DNA from: Labilithrix sp. | GTDB lineage: Bacteria; Myxococcota_A; Polyangia; Polyangiales; Polyangiaceae | Direction: 5' to 3' | Assembly (NCBI GenBank): GCA_019637225.1 | Contig: JAHBWC010000015.1 | Span: 45,923 to 109,922, forward strand | Length of the DNA: 64,000 nt | Shown here: piece by piece, positions 35,893-43,527 of the stretch | How the letters are laid out: the number at the start of each line of letters is the position of its first letter | Numbering within the stretch: position 1 is the stretch's first letter | Translations under genes and position numbers: made by a program | Notes under the pieces: model-generated | The model's database searches: none | Told to the model about the DNA's origin: nothing | Seen by the model: the letters and a program-made list of their open reading frames with translations, nothing else

Positions 35893-36816
35893 TCACGAGA
35901 CGTCGTCGAGCTCGGCGACGCACAGCGCGTGGTCGCTGTCCTCCGTGAGCGGCGTCTCGTCGACGTGCGGGCCGTGGTAGCGGAGGTCCTCGTTGTGGAT
36001 CTCGAAGTGGCGGAGACCGCGGTGCAGACGCTCGCTGAGGAGCACGTGGTCGATGAGCGTCTCCTCGCCGCCGTGGAACGCCGAGTAGCGCCCCTCCTCC
36101 GGGATCGACTCGACCGCGGCGCGGAGGAAGTGCTTGCTCCTCGTGTCGATCCCGCGGACGAGCCGCACCGGGAGCGAGTCGAGCGTGTCGTTGAGATCGC
36201 CGAGCACGCAGATCGCGTGATCCGGCGAGTGCGCGAAGATCCCGTCGACGAGAGCGCGCACGTAGAGAGCCTCGGCGGCCCGCTGGACGAGGCTCCGAAC
36301 CGCCGACTCGCCGACGGCGTGCGGCGTCGCGTCCGGGACGGGCTCGCCCGTCCCCGTCTTGAGCTCCGCCGGGAGGTTCGACTTGAAGTGCGTCGTCAGG
36401 ACGTCGACCTCGCCGAGGGCGCCCGCCTCGACGCGGACGTGGACGATCCCGCGGCGGAGCGGGATGCGACCGGCGAACGGATCCGGATCGCCCTCGACGA
36501 AGCGCGGGAACGGGAGCGCCTTCGCCTGGTGGACCTGCGACCACTGGACGGGGAGGCGCGACAGGATCGCGTTGCGGATCCCGCGGCGGTCCTCCGAGCC
36601 GACGACCGGCGCGCCGTAGCCGAGCTCGGGCAGCGCCTTCACGAGGCGGTCGAGCAGATCGAGCGAGCCGACCTCCTGGAGCGCGACGATGTCCGCGCGC
36701 GCCCGGCGAAGGCTCGCCGTCACGTTCGAGAGCTTCGCCTCGACGACGGCGTTCTCCCCCTCGCTGCGGGCGGCGAAGAAGTCTTTGAGGTTGAAGGTCG
36801 CGATGCGGAGGGTCAT
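35893..36816 (-). CDS. Endonuclease/exonuclease/phosphatase (EEP) family protein
   Basis: The 307-aa protein has the DNase I-like EEP fold. Motifs seen are RIATFNLKDFFAARSEG (metal-site Asn), DIVALQEVGS (metal-binding Glu), LTTHFKSNLP (His), VLGDLNDTLDS (Asp/Asn pair), and TLIDHVLLS and EDSDHALCVAEL (catalytic His near the end). No signal peptide is present. It may act on DNA/RNA or on phosphoesters of a small molecule; the family does not decide this. A -10-like TAGGAT (36831-36826) ends 9 bp before the ATG. It is divergent from the Cys4 gene at 36864. Confidence 0.88.
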   Translation of the reverse strand: MTLRIATFNLKDFFAARSEGENAVVEAKLSNVTASLRRARADIVALQEVGSLDLLDRLVKALPELGYGAPVVGSEDRRGIRNAILSRLPVQWSQVHQAKALPFPRFVEGDPDPFAGRIPLRRGIVHVRVEAGALGEVDVLTTHFKSNLPAELKTGTGEPVPDATPHAVGESAVRSLVQRAAEALYVRALVDGIFAHSPDHAICVLGDLNDTLDSLPVRLVRGIDTRSKHFLRAAVESIPEEGRYSAFHGGEETLIDHVLLSERLHRGLRHFEIHNEDLRYHGPHVDETPLTEDSDHALCVAELDDVS

Positions 36817-36851
36817 GAGCGCCCCATCCTAGCCGGCTCCCGCGCATGCGC

Positions 36852-36857
36852 TATCCT
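36852..36857 (+). promoter_or_regulatory. Putative -10 element (TATCCT) for the Cys4 protein gene
   Basis: TATCCT (in GCTATCCTGGG) ends 6 bp before the ATG at 36864. This position argues for the ATG at 36864 over the in-frame ATG at 36846, which lies upstream of the motif. Confidence 0.5.
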
Positions 36858-36863
36858 GGGCGG

Positions 36864-37793
36864 ATGGAGCTGTCGCTCACGGAAGATCAGATCCGCGCCA
36901 TCGTCGCCCATCTCGCGCACCTCCGCGCCGCATACGGGGAGGCGTTCGCCGAGCCCGACCTCGTAGAGCCGAACGGCGACTACTTCCCGGACGAGTTCTC
37001 CCTCGATCCCGAGGGCGTCGACCGCCTGCTCCGCCGCATGCTCGGGTACGCGCCGCTCTCCGAGGACCTCGAGATCGGGCTCGGCTTCATCGAGCCCGAC
37101 GGAGAAGTGAAGGGCGGCGGCTGCGGCTCGGGCGCGTGCGGGACCGGCGGCCTCAAGGAGGTCGCGCGCGGCGGCGCGGTCGAGACCGAGGACGGCTACG
37201 CGGCGCTGGTCCACGTACAGGACGTGGGCGAGCCGGCGATCCTCACCGCGGCGCTGGCGCGCGCCGCGGGGCGCATCGTCCTGTTCGAGGCCGACGAGGA
37301 CGTCGATCCGCGCGACGAGGGCGCGCTCAGCGAGCTGACGGCGCTCGCGTCGGGGCTCGGCCTCATCCTGCTCAACGGCGCGTGCGTCTACAAGAAGGGC
37401 TGCGGCGGCATGAAGCGCCACCAGGCGACCTTCCTCGGCCTCGAGGAGATCGCCCTCGGCCTCGCGCTCTTCGTCCGCGCGACGAAGAACAAGCCGGGCG
37501 TCGTCCGGCGCCACCTCGAGGTCACGCAGAAGGAGACCTTCGACGCCGCGCTCGAGTGGGTCGACGGTCAGCCAGCGCTCGTCGCCGCCCTCGCCGATCG
37601 CCCCGAGACGCTCGAGGACGGCGTCTTCCCGTTCGAGGAGAAGAAGGGGCTCTTTTCCCGCCTCTTCGCGCGCAAGAGCAGCGACGACGAGCCGAGCGTG
37701 ATCCACGTCCGCCCGCGCGAGCGCTCCGAAGAAGAGCGCCGCCGCCTCGCCGAGGCGAAGGCGCTGGTCGACGAGGCCCTCTCCGAGGGCTGA
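36864..37793 (+). CDS. Unrecognised protein with four conserved-looking cysteines
   Basis: The product is 309 aa from the ATG at 36864, the start being set by the TATCCT just upstream. I do not recognise the family. The cysteines are grouped as C87/C92 in GGGCGSGACGTGG and C174/C180 in LNGACVYKKGCGGMKRH, reminiscent of a metal or Fe-S site. The N-terminal segment (about 1-75) is helical and the tail (275-309) is highly charged. There is no signal peptide or membrane segment. It precedes the 571-aa gene by 22 bp on the same strand, so the two may be co-expressed, though the second has its own TATGCT motif. Confidence 0.75.
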   Translation: MELSLTEDQIRAIVAHLAHLRAAYGEAFAEPDLVEPNGDYFPDEFSLDPEGVDRLLRRMLGYAPLSEDLEIGLGFIEPDGEVKGGGCGSGACGTGGLKEVARGGAVETEDGYAALVHVQDVGEPAILTAALARAAGRIVLFEADEDVDPRDEGALSELTALASGLGLILLNGACVYKKGCGGMKRHQATFLGLEEIALGLALFVRATKNKPGVVRRHLEVTQKETFDAALEWVDGQPALVAALADRPETLEDGVFPFEEKKGLFSRLFARKSSDDEPSVIHVRPRERSEEERRRLAEAKALVDEALSEG

Positions 37794-37798
37794 TCCTG

Positions 37799-37804
37799 TA
37801 TGCT
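37799..37804 (+). promoter_or_regulatory. Putative -10 element (TATGCT) for the 571-aa gene
   Basis: TATGCT (in CTGTATGCTCC) ends 11 bp before the ATG at 37816, immediately after the stop of the preceding gene. Confidence 0.4.
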
Positions 37805-37815
37805 CCGCGCGAACG

Positions 37816-39531
37816 ATGGACCGCCGGCCGCCCGAACCCGAGTCCGAGGAGATTAGCCTCTACGTCACGACGTACTACTCGCTGTTGCGATCGACCGGCG
37901 AGGTGCGGGTTCGCGCGTTCGAGGAGGCGCACGCCTTCAGCGGTTCGAGCCTCCACCTCGGGGCGCTCTCCGACGTGCCCGACGTCTCGGCGTTCGCCTA
38001 TGCCGCGGCGCGCCTGCCGGACGAGATGCCCGAGGTGGATCTCGTCATCCTCGGTCAGTCGCACGAGCTCTTCGAGGCCGCCGGCCACGACGTCCGCCGC
38101 TGGGAGATCGTCAAGACACGCGGCCGCCGGCGCCCGCTCCGCTACGACGGCGCGGGCAAGCTCGCCGTCTTCATCGCGAGCGCGAGCGACATCGACGACC
38201 TCGTCCCGATCCTGACCGCGTACCAGATCGAGTGGAACAAGATGCACGAGCGCGCCCGCCGCGCCGCCGCGTCGCCCGAGGAGCTCCACGAGATCGTCAA
38301 GGACCCGATCGCGCTCTCGAGCGCGCTCGGCGTGAGCGTCGACGACGCGCAGAAGCTCATCGACGCGTTCGGCGCGAAGCGGCTCGAGCGCGGCAGCCGG
38401 GCGCTCTACGAGCACCGCTCCGACCTCAAGGTGCGCATGCTGGCGGCGTCGCACTCGCAGTACCAGCGCGCGGCGCAGCGGTGGTGGGGCGGCATCGAGC
38501 CGTCGTACATCCGCAAGACCGAGCCGCGACGGCCGCCGGTGTACTTCATCTCCTCGAACACGCACGCGATCGCCAACCTCGTCGGCGGCTACGCGCAGAG
38601 CCACGTGGACGAGATCGTGAACTGGGCGCGCCGCGAGGATCCCGAGGGCCTCGGCGAGGACGTCGACCGCGCGGCGAAGTCGAGCGATCCGACCGACCTC
38701 GCTCCGCTGCTCTACTACCTGCTCCGCGGCTACATCCACGCCGCGAAGGGCACCAAGAAGATGAACGAAGTGCGCGCCTTCGAGGCGACGCACGGGCTCG
38801 TGCACCTCTCGGAGCCCGGCCACATCGACGTCGACGCCCAGATCGCCAAGCTCAACGAGATCGATCCGAAGCTCATCGACCCGCGGCTGCGGATCCCCGG
38901 AATCGAGCGCCTCACCGAGAGCGACGCCGTCATCGTCAACATCGACTACCCGCTCGGGATGGCGGCCTACCACTTGCTGTCGCGCGCAGGCCAGGGTGTC
39001 GGCGATCTCCGCGGCATCTACGTCATGGGCAAGGCGGCCACGCTCAACGGACGCGTCGGTGACGCGATGCTGAGCGGCGTCGTCTACGACGAGCACTCGC
39101 GCAACACGTTCCTCCTGCGGAACGCGTTCACCGCGCGCGACGTGGCCCCGTGGCTCCGGCACGGGAGCGTCTTCGACAACCAGAAGGCCGTCACGGTGCG
39201 AAGCGCGTTCCTCCAGAGCAAGGAGTACATGGATGCGTTCTACCGGAGCGGCTACACGGTGCTCGAGATGGAGGCCGGTCCGTTCCTCGGCGCCGTCTAC
39301 GAGCTCGTGAACCCGAAGCGCGTCCCGACCAACGAGATCGTCCACCTCTCGGCGCACACGCCGTTCGACGTCGGCATCCTCCACTACGCGTCGGACACGC
39401 CGTACTCGCGGCGGCAGTCGCTCCTGTCGAAGAGCCTCAGCTTCTTCGGCGTCGACTCGACGTACGCGTGCGCGATCGCGATCGTTCGCCGGATCCTCAC
39501 GCTCGAGTGCGAGCGGCTCGCCTCGCGCTGA
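37816..39531 (+). CDS. Large protein with a nucleoside-phosphorylase-like C-terminal half
   Basis: The protein is 571 aa, without signal peptide or membrane helix. It may belong to a DUF family (DUF6909 comes to mind, from memory only). The N-terminal half (1-340) is helix-rich with no clear motif. The second half resembles the nucleoside phosphorylase/nucleosidase fold: VIVNIDYPLGMAAYHLL, then GIYVMGKAATLNGRVGDAML followed by SGVVYDEHS, and VLEMEAGPFLGAVYEL, which fits the E-M-E nucleoside-binding motif. The closing region is DSTYACAIAIVRRIL. Enzymatic activity on nucleosides or glycosidic bonds is inferred. It follows the Cys4 gene by 22 bp. Confidence 0.75.
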   Translation: MDRRPPEPESEEISLYVTTYYSLLRSTGEVRVRAFEEAHAFSGSSLHLGALSDVPDVSAFAYAAARLPDEMPEVDLVILGQSHELFEAAGHDVRRWEIVKTRGRRRPLRYDGAGKLAVFIASASDIDDLVPILTAYQIEWNKMHERARRAAASPEELHEIVKDPIALSSALGVSVDDAQKLIDAFGAKRLERGSRALYEHRSDLKVRMLAASHSQYQRAAQRWWGGIEPSYIRKTEPRRPPVYFISSNTHAIANLVGGYAQSHVDEIVNWARREDPEGLGEDVDRAAKSSDPTDLAPLLYYLLRGYIHAAKGTKKMNEVRAFEATHGLVHLSEPGHIDVDAQIAKLNEIDPKLIDPRLRIPGIERLTESDAVIVNIDYPLGMAAYHLLSRAGQGVGDLRGIYVMGKAATLNGRVGDAMLSGVVYDEHSRNTFLLRNAFTARDVAPWLRHGSVFDNQKAVTVRSAFLQSKEYMDAFYRSGYTVLEMEAGPFLGAVYELVNPKRVPTNEIVHLSAHTPFDVGILHYASDTPYSRRQSLLSKSLSFFGVDSTYACAIAIVRRILTLECERLASR

Positions 39532-39559
39532 CGCCTGCGCGGAGCGCCGACGACGGGTC

Positions 39560-40855
39560 TCAGAGCGCGCCGAGCGCCTCCTCGACCAGCTCGAGGCGAT
39601 CCTGGCCCCAGAAGAGCTCGCCTCCGACGATGAACGTCGGCACCCCGAAGACGCCGCGCGCCGCCGCTCCGTCGGTCGAGGCGCGGAGGGCGGCCTTGAC
39701 GTCGTCGCCGTTCGCGCGGGAGAGCGCGTCACGCGCGACCGCGTCGTCGCCGACGCAGGCGGTGAGGACCGCCTCGTCGGTGATGTCGCGATCTTCGGCC
39801 CAGCACGCGTGGAACACGGCCTCGCGGAAGCTCGCGCGACGCTCCTCCGGGAGCGCGAGGTAGAGGCGGAGGGCCTTCAGCGAGTGCGCGGGGAAGCGCG
39901 ACGGGAAGCGGAACGGCAGGCGCCAGTAGGCGGCCCAGCGCTGCAAATCGGCGAGCGTGTGGCGCTGCTTCGCTTCGGAGAACGTCGCGAGCGGGACCTC
40001 GGGACCGCCGAGCGATCGGAACAGACCGCCGAGGAGGATCGGGTGCCAGACCACGCTGGCGCCCGTGCGCGCGGCGACGGCCTCGACCTGCATCGCGCCG
40101 AGATACGCGAAGGGCGAGGAGAAGTCCCAGAACACCTCGAGCACGCGGCGTGACGCGGGCGCGGGCGCCGCGCTCGACGCCGGCGCCGCGCGCCGCACAC
40201 CCTCGACGAACGCGAGGCGGTCCTGTCCCCAGTAGAGGTGCGCGCCGTCGACGATCCAGGCCGGCACGCCGAAGATGCCGAGCGCCACGCCCTCGTCGGT
40301 TCGCCGGCGGAGGTCGTCCTTGATCTCCGCGGTCTCGATCCTCGCGAGCACCGACGCGGCGTCGTGGCCGGCGCGGCTCACCACGTCGGCGATGACCTCC
40401 GGCGACGAGATCGGCCGGCCCTCCACCCAGTAGGCACGGAAGAACCCTGCGATGACCGCGGGATCCTGACCGGTCGCGAGCGTCGCGCGCAGCGCCTCGA
40501 CCGAACGCATCGGGTGATCCGCCGGCATCCGCAGCGGGGCGCCGAAGCGCTTCGCCCAGCGGGCCATGTCGCTCGCCTCGTGCGCCGTGCGCGGCGGGCT
40601 CCGCGAGGCGAAAAGGTTCTGCGGCGTACCGACCGCCTTGAAGACCCCGCCGAGCAGGAGCGGCCGGTAGACCAGCGGGACGCCCATGCGCGCGGCGAGC
40701 GCCGGCGCCTGCGTCGAGCCGAGGTACGCGAACGGGCACGTGTAGTCGAACCAGAAGTCGAGCGTGCGCGCGGGGAGTGTGCGCTCGCGCTCGATCGCTT
40801 CGATCGCCTCGTGGGGCTCGTCGCCGGATCCCTTCGTGCGGTGCGTGTCGACCAT
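39560..40855 (-). CDS. Tandem-duplicated DsbA/kappa-GST-like (HCCA isomerase-type) protein
   Basis: From the ATG at 40855 this is 431 aa (a GTG at 40873 is an alternative). It consists of two homologous copies, about 25-225 and 235-425, of the thioredoxin-fold domain of kappa-class GST and 2-hydroxychromene-2-carboxylate isomerase. Copy 1 begins TLDFWFDYTCPFAYLGSTQA and ends IFGVPAWIVDGAHLYWGQDR. Copy 2 begins LEVFWDFSSPFAYLGAMQV and ends VFGVPTFIVGGELFWGQDR. The active-site position differs: T-C-P-F in copy 1, S-S-P-F in copy 2. The fusion would mimic the usual homodimer. It may conjugate or isomerise aromatic compounds with glutathione; substrate unknown. Divergent from the ACAD-like gene. 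Confidence 0.85.
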   Translation of the reverse strand: MVDTHRTKGSGDEPHEAIEAIERERTLPARTLDFWFDYTCPFAYLGSTQAPALAARMGVPLVYRPLLLGGVFKAVGTPQNLFASRSPPRTAHEASDMARWAKRFGAPLRMPADHPMRSVEALRATLATGQDPAVIAGFFRAYWVEGRPISSPEVIADVVSRAGHDAASVLARIETAEIKDDLRRRTDEGVALGIFGVPAWIVDGAHLYWGQDRLAFVEGVRRAAPASSAAPAPASRRVLEVFWDFSSPFAYLGAMQVEAVAARTGASVVWHPILLGGLFRSLGGPEVPLATFSEAKQRHTLADLQRWAAYWRLPFRFPSRFPAHSLKALRLYLALPEERRASFREAVFHACWAEDRDITDEAVLTACVGDDAVARDALSRANGDDVKAALRASTDGAAARGVFGVPTFIVGGELFWGQDRLELVEEALGAL

Positions 40856-40875
40856 CGACGTCGGGTGTAGCACGC

Positions 40876-40881
40876 TATGCT
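40876..40881 (+). promoter_or_regulatory. Putative -10 element (TATGCT) for the ACAD-like gene
   Basis: TATGCT (in ACGCTATGCTGCG) ends 13 bp before the ATG at 40895. The ATG at 40877 lies inside this motif, which argues that 40895 is the true start. Confidence 0.45.
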
Positions 40882-40894
40882 GCGCCTCTCAGCC

Positions 40895-41857
40895 ATGGAT
40901 GTCCTCGACCACCTCCTCCGTACGCCACCCGACCGTGAGCCTCTCGGCGATCTCGCGGCGTGGTTCGCGCGGCTCGACGCGTGTCCGTTCGAGCGGCCGA
41001 TCGATCGCGCGCTCTGGGCGGGCTTCGAATCCGACCGGCTGGGCTTCGCGTTCGTCGGCGGCTACCGCGCCGCGCTCTCGCGCCTGCTCGCGTGGGGCGC
41101 AGAGACGCTCGGCGACGCCGCCCCCCGCCCCTTCCCCTGGCCCTCGATCGACGCCCGGATGAGCCTCGCGGCGACGGAGTCGGGGGGCGCTCACCCGCGC
41201 GCGATCGCGACGACGCTGCGCGAGGAGAGCGGCGCGCTCGTCGTTCGCGGGGAGAAGACCTTCGCCACGCTGGCGTCGAGCTCCGACGCGATGCTCGTCG
41301 TCGCATCGCGCGGCGCGGACGCCGACGGGAAGAACCGCCTCGCGCTCGTCCGCGTTCGCACGAGCGCTCCGGGCGTCGTCGTCGCGGATCGCCCGCCGAC
41401 GCCGTTCGCGCCGGAGATCCCCCACGCGCGCGTGACGCTCGACGACGTCGTCGTCGCGAGCGAGGACGTGCTGCCCGGCGACGGCTACGACGTGTACCTC
41501 AAGCCGTTCCGGACGATCGAAGACACCCACGTCCTCGCCGCCGCGCTCGGCCTCGTCGTTCGCTCCGCGCGGGCGTTCGGCTTCGACCGCGTCGTCGCCG
41601 AGACCGCGTCCGCGCTGGCGCTCTCCCTCCGCGCGCTCGCCGAGCGTGCGCCGTCGGATCCCGCCGGCCACGTCGCGCTCGCCGGCCTCTTCCAGGATGC
41701 CCGGACGCTCCTCACGACGCACGCCGGCGAATGGCAGAAGGCCGGTGCGGCCGTTGCCGAGCGCTGGCACCGCGACGCCCCGCTCCTCGTCGTCGCCGAC
41801 GGGGCGCGACAGAAGCGCACCACCGCCGCCTGGGAGATCCTCGGCTCAGCCCCGTGA
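40895..41857 (+). CDS. Shortened acyl-CoA-dehydrogenase-like protein
   Basis: The product is 320 aa from the ATG at 40895. It resembles acyl-CoA dehydrogenases in outline. A short helical N part (MDVLDHLLRTPPDREPL) leads to a beta domain with SLAATESGGAHPRAIATTLR, VVRGEKTFATLASSSDAMLV and ARVTLDDVVVASEDVLPGDG. The C-terminal helical domain is reduced, lacks the usual E-G-T-S-E catalytic segment and ends after KRTTAAWEIL. Flavin-dependent dehydrogenation is therefore doubtful. It is divergent from the tandem DsbA-like gene, and the two may share a control region. A function in CoA-thioester or nitroalkane-type chemistry is speculative. Confidence 0.65.
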   Translation: MDVLDHLLRTPPDREPLGDLAAWFARLDACPFERPIDRALWAGFESDRLGFAFVGGYRAALSRLLAWGAETLGDAAPRPFPWPSIDARMSLAATESGGAHPRAIATTLREESGALVVRGEKTFATLASSSDAMLVVASRGADADGKNRLALVRVRTSAPGVVVADRPPTPFAPEIPHARVTLDDVVVASEDVLPGDGYDVYLKPFRTIEDTHVLAAALGLVVRSARAFGFDRVVAETASALALSLRALAERAPSDPAGHVALAGLFQDARTLLTTHAGEWQKAGAAVAERWHRDAPLLVVADGARQKRTTAAWEILGSAP

Positions 41858-41968
41858 GCCGGTCACCTCGTCCGGCCACGGCCGGCGCCGGCGACGATTC
41901 CGCGACGGACAGGCCGCTGGGCCGTTGACCCGGAGCCAGTAGGCGCCACATCCTGTACGAGTTTTCCC

Positions 41969-42664
41969 ATGAAGAAGGACACCTGGAACATCCTCGATGA
42001 CGACGGGCGCGTGCTCTACCGCGAGTACCGCTTCACGAAGGGCGCCTACGCGACGACGTTCGCGTTCCGCGGGACCGACGGCCTCGTCGTGGTCAGCCCA
42101 GGCTCCAACATGGACGCCCGCGCCTACGACGCCCTTCGCGAGCACGGGGAGGTCAGCGCGCTCGTCGCCAACAACGCCTGGCACCACCTCGGCCAGGCGG
42201 CCTGGCGCGAGCGCTTCCCCGATGCCGTGAGCTACGCGCCTCGCGAGACGGTCGCGGCGCTCGCGAAGAGGGCGCCGAGCATCTCGTTCCGACCCCTCGA
42301 CGAGCTCGCCCTGCCCGAGGACGTCCACTACGCCACGCCTCCCGGTTTCAAGTCGGGAGAATGTTTCTTCAGCGTCCGCGCGCGCAAGGGCCCGATCTGG
42401 TTCGCCGGCGATCTCTTCGCGAACCTCCCGCGCACGCCGCCGGCCCCCGTGGGCTGGCTCTTCTCGCTGAGCGGATCGGCGCCCGGATTTCGCCTCTTCA
42501 AGCTGGCGGCCTGGCTCATGGTGCGTGACAAGCGCGCCGTGAAAGAGTGGATGCTCGAGCGACTCGCGAGCGAGCCGCCCGCGATCGTCGTGCCCGGACA
42601 CGGCCCCGCCTTCGAGGCAGAGGACCTGACCGCTCTCGCCCGCGCACAGCTCGAACGGCTCTGA
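41969..42664 (+). CDS. Metallo-beta-lactamase-fold-like protein
   Basis: This 231-aa protein resembles DUF4336/MBL-fold proteins. TTFAFRGTDGLVVVSPG and SALVANNAWHHLGQAAWRERFPDAV correspond to the first strands and the metal-binding loop (HH retained, but not a full H-x-H-x-D-H). GPIWFAGDLFANLPRTPP supplies the Asp strand, and PPAIVVPGHGPAFEAEDL the last His motif. The incomplete ligand set leaves hydrolase activity uncertain. TACGAG (41956-41961) lies 7 bp before the ATG. Its stop is one base from the convergent membrane-protein gene at 42666. Confidence 0.7.
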   Translation: MKKDTWNILDDDGRVLYREYRFTKGAYATTFAFRGTDGLVVVSPGSNMDARAYDALREHGEVSALVANNAWHHLGQAAWRERFPDAVSYAPRETVAALAKRAPSISFRPLDELALPEDVHYATPPGFKSGECFFSVRARKGPIWFAGDLFANLPRTPPAPVGWLFSLSGSAPGFRLFKLAAWLMVRDKRAVKEWMLERLASEPPAIVVPGHGPAFEAEDLTALARAQLERL

Positions 42665-42665
42665 T

Positions 42666-43373
42666 CTACTCGAACGATGGCGCATCGCTCGGGATCTCCT
42701 CGGGCACGTTGCCTCCGTAGCGTTGCGCGAGGAACCACTTCCGGAAGGTGAGGAAATCCTCGTCCAAACCGAAGACGATCAAGAAGAGACGCTGCTCGAT
42801 CCGCTGTCTCTCGCCGTTTTCGAGGACGAGCGTGACGAAACAAGCGTCGCCGCCGCTGTCGCTCGAGACCGTCGTGCCGATGTCGCGGACCGACGCGAGT
42901 GGATGCTCGAACATCGTCGTCCGTCGCCCCAGGCGCGAGCGATAGCCTCGCACGATCGATCCGTCGACCTCGAAGACGAGGCGCGTGACGGCGAACGACC
43001 AGCCGACGTAGCCCAGGGCGACCGCAAACACCATGTACCTAGCTGCATCGCTGAACGGCATGCCGCGTGACCATTGCAGAAGCGCCCAGCACGCGAGCGC
43101 CCCGGAGCCCGCCGCCAGCACATAGATGCCCCGGCCGAATCCGGGGCGGAGCACGAGCTGAGCGCGTCGAGGCTGTGCAGCCGTAGGTGCAGGCACGGAG
43201 CGAGACGCCGAGCGATCGGGTTCTCGGTACACGGCAAAGATCGTAGGAGCGGCTGCGATTCGCTGCCACTCTTTGGGAAGAGGGCACGTTTCGCCCGGCC
43301 GCGGACCGAGCGCAGACGGTTGCATCGGAGCCTCTGGGGCCGCGCTGTCTTGCTGTAGCGTGAGACGATCCAT
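42666..43373 (-). CDS. Hypothetical two-helix membrane protein
   Basis: The product is 235 aa from the ATG at 43373; ATG 43325 is a possible later start. A Pro-rich cytoplasmic N terminus (about 1-85) precedes two membrane helices, GIYVLAAGSGALACWALLQW and ARYMVFAVALGYVGWSFAVT. A soluble domain follows (about 130-235; TRLVFEVDGSIVRGYRSRLG, ASVRDIGTTV, FVTLVLENGERQRIEQRLF), resembling the layout of PH-like membrane proteins. No family is firmly recognised. Codon third positions are less G/C-biased than in neighbouring blocks. The 5' end overlaps the start of the small ORF on the other strand (43372). Confidence 0.65.
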   Translation of the reverse strand: MDRLTLQQDSAAPEAPMQPSALGPRPGETCPLPKEWQRIAAAPTIFAVYREPDRSASRSVPAPTAAQPRRAQLVLRPGFGRGIYVLAAGSGALACWALLQWSRGMPFSDAARYMVFAVALGYVGWSFAVTRLVFEVDGSIVRGYRSRLGRRTTMFEHPLASVRDIGTTVSSDSGGDACFVTLVLENGERQRIEQRLFLIVFGLDEDFLTFRKWFLAQRYGGNVPEEIPSDAPSFE

Positions 43374-43527
43374 GAACGTGCCGTCTCGATCCCCGGTCGT
43401 CGCCGGCGTGCTCTCGCTCATCGCGCCGTGGGTGCCGGCGCGCGCCGCGATGCGGGCATCGCTCATCGAATCGATGCGTGAGGCGCGAGGGCGCGACGGA
43501 CTCGACCCTCTCGGAGGGGTGGCATGA
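43372..43527 (+). CDS. Possible 51-aa leader/small protein coupled to the lipoprotein gene
   Basis: ATG at 43372 opens a 51-codon frame whose stop overlaps the next start (ATGA at 43524-43527). The peptide has a hydrophobic middle (VVAGVLSLIAPWVPARAAMR) and a charged end (MREARGRDGLDPLGG). A -10-like TAGCGT (43356-43361) ends 10 bp upstream. Translational coupling to the downstream lipoprotein is plausible. It has no recognised relatives and could be a chance ORF. Confidence 0.4.
   Translation: MNVPSRSPVVAGVLSLIAPWVPARAAMRASLIESMREARGRDGLDPLGGVA

Noticed and set aside
40877..40894. ATG at 40877 as start of the ACAD-like gene
   Set aside because: It lies inside the TATGCT motif that probably drives the gene; ATG 40895 fits better.
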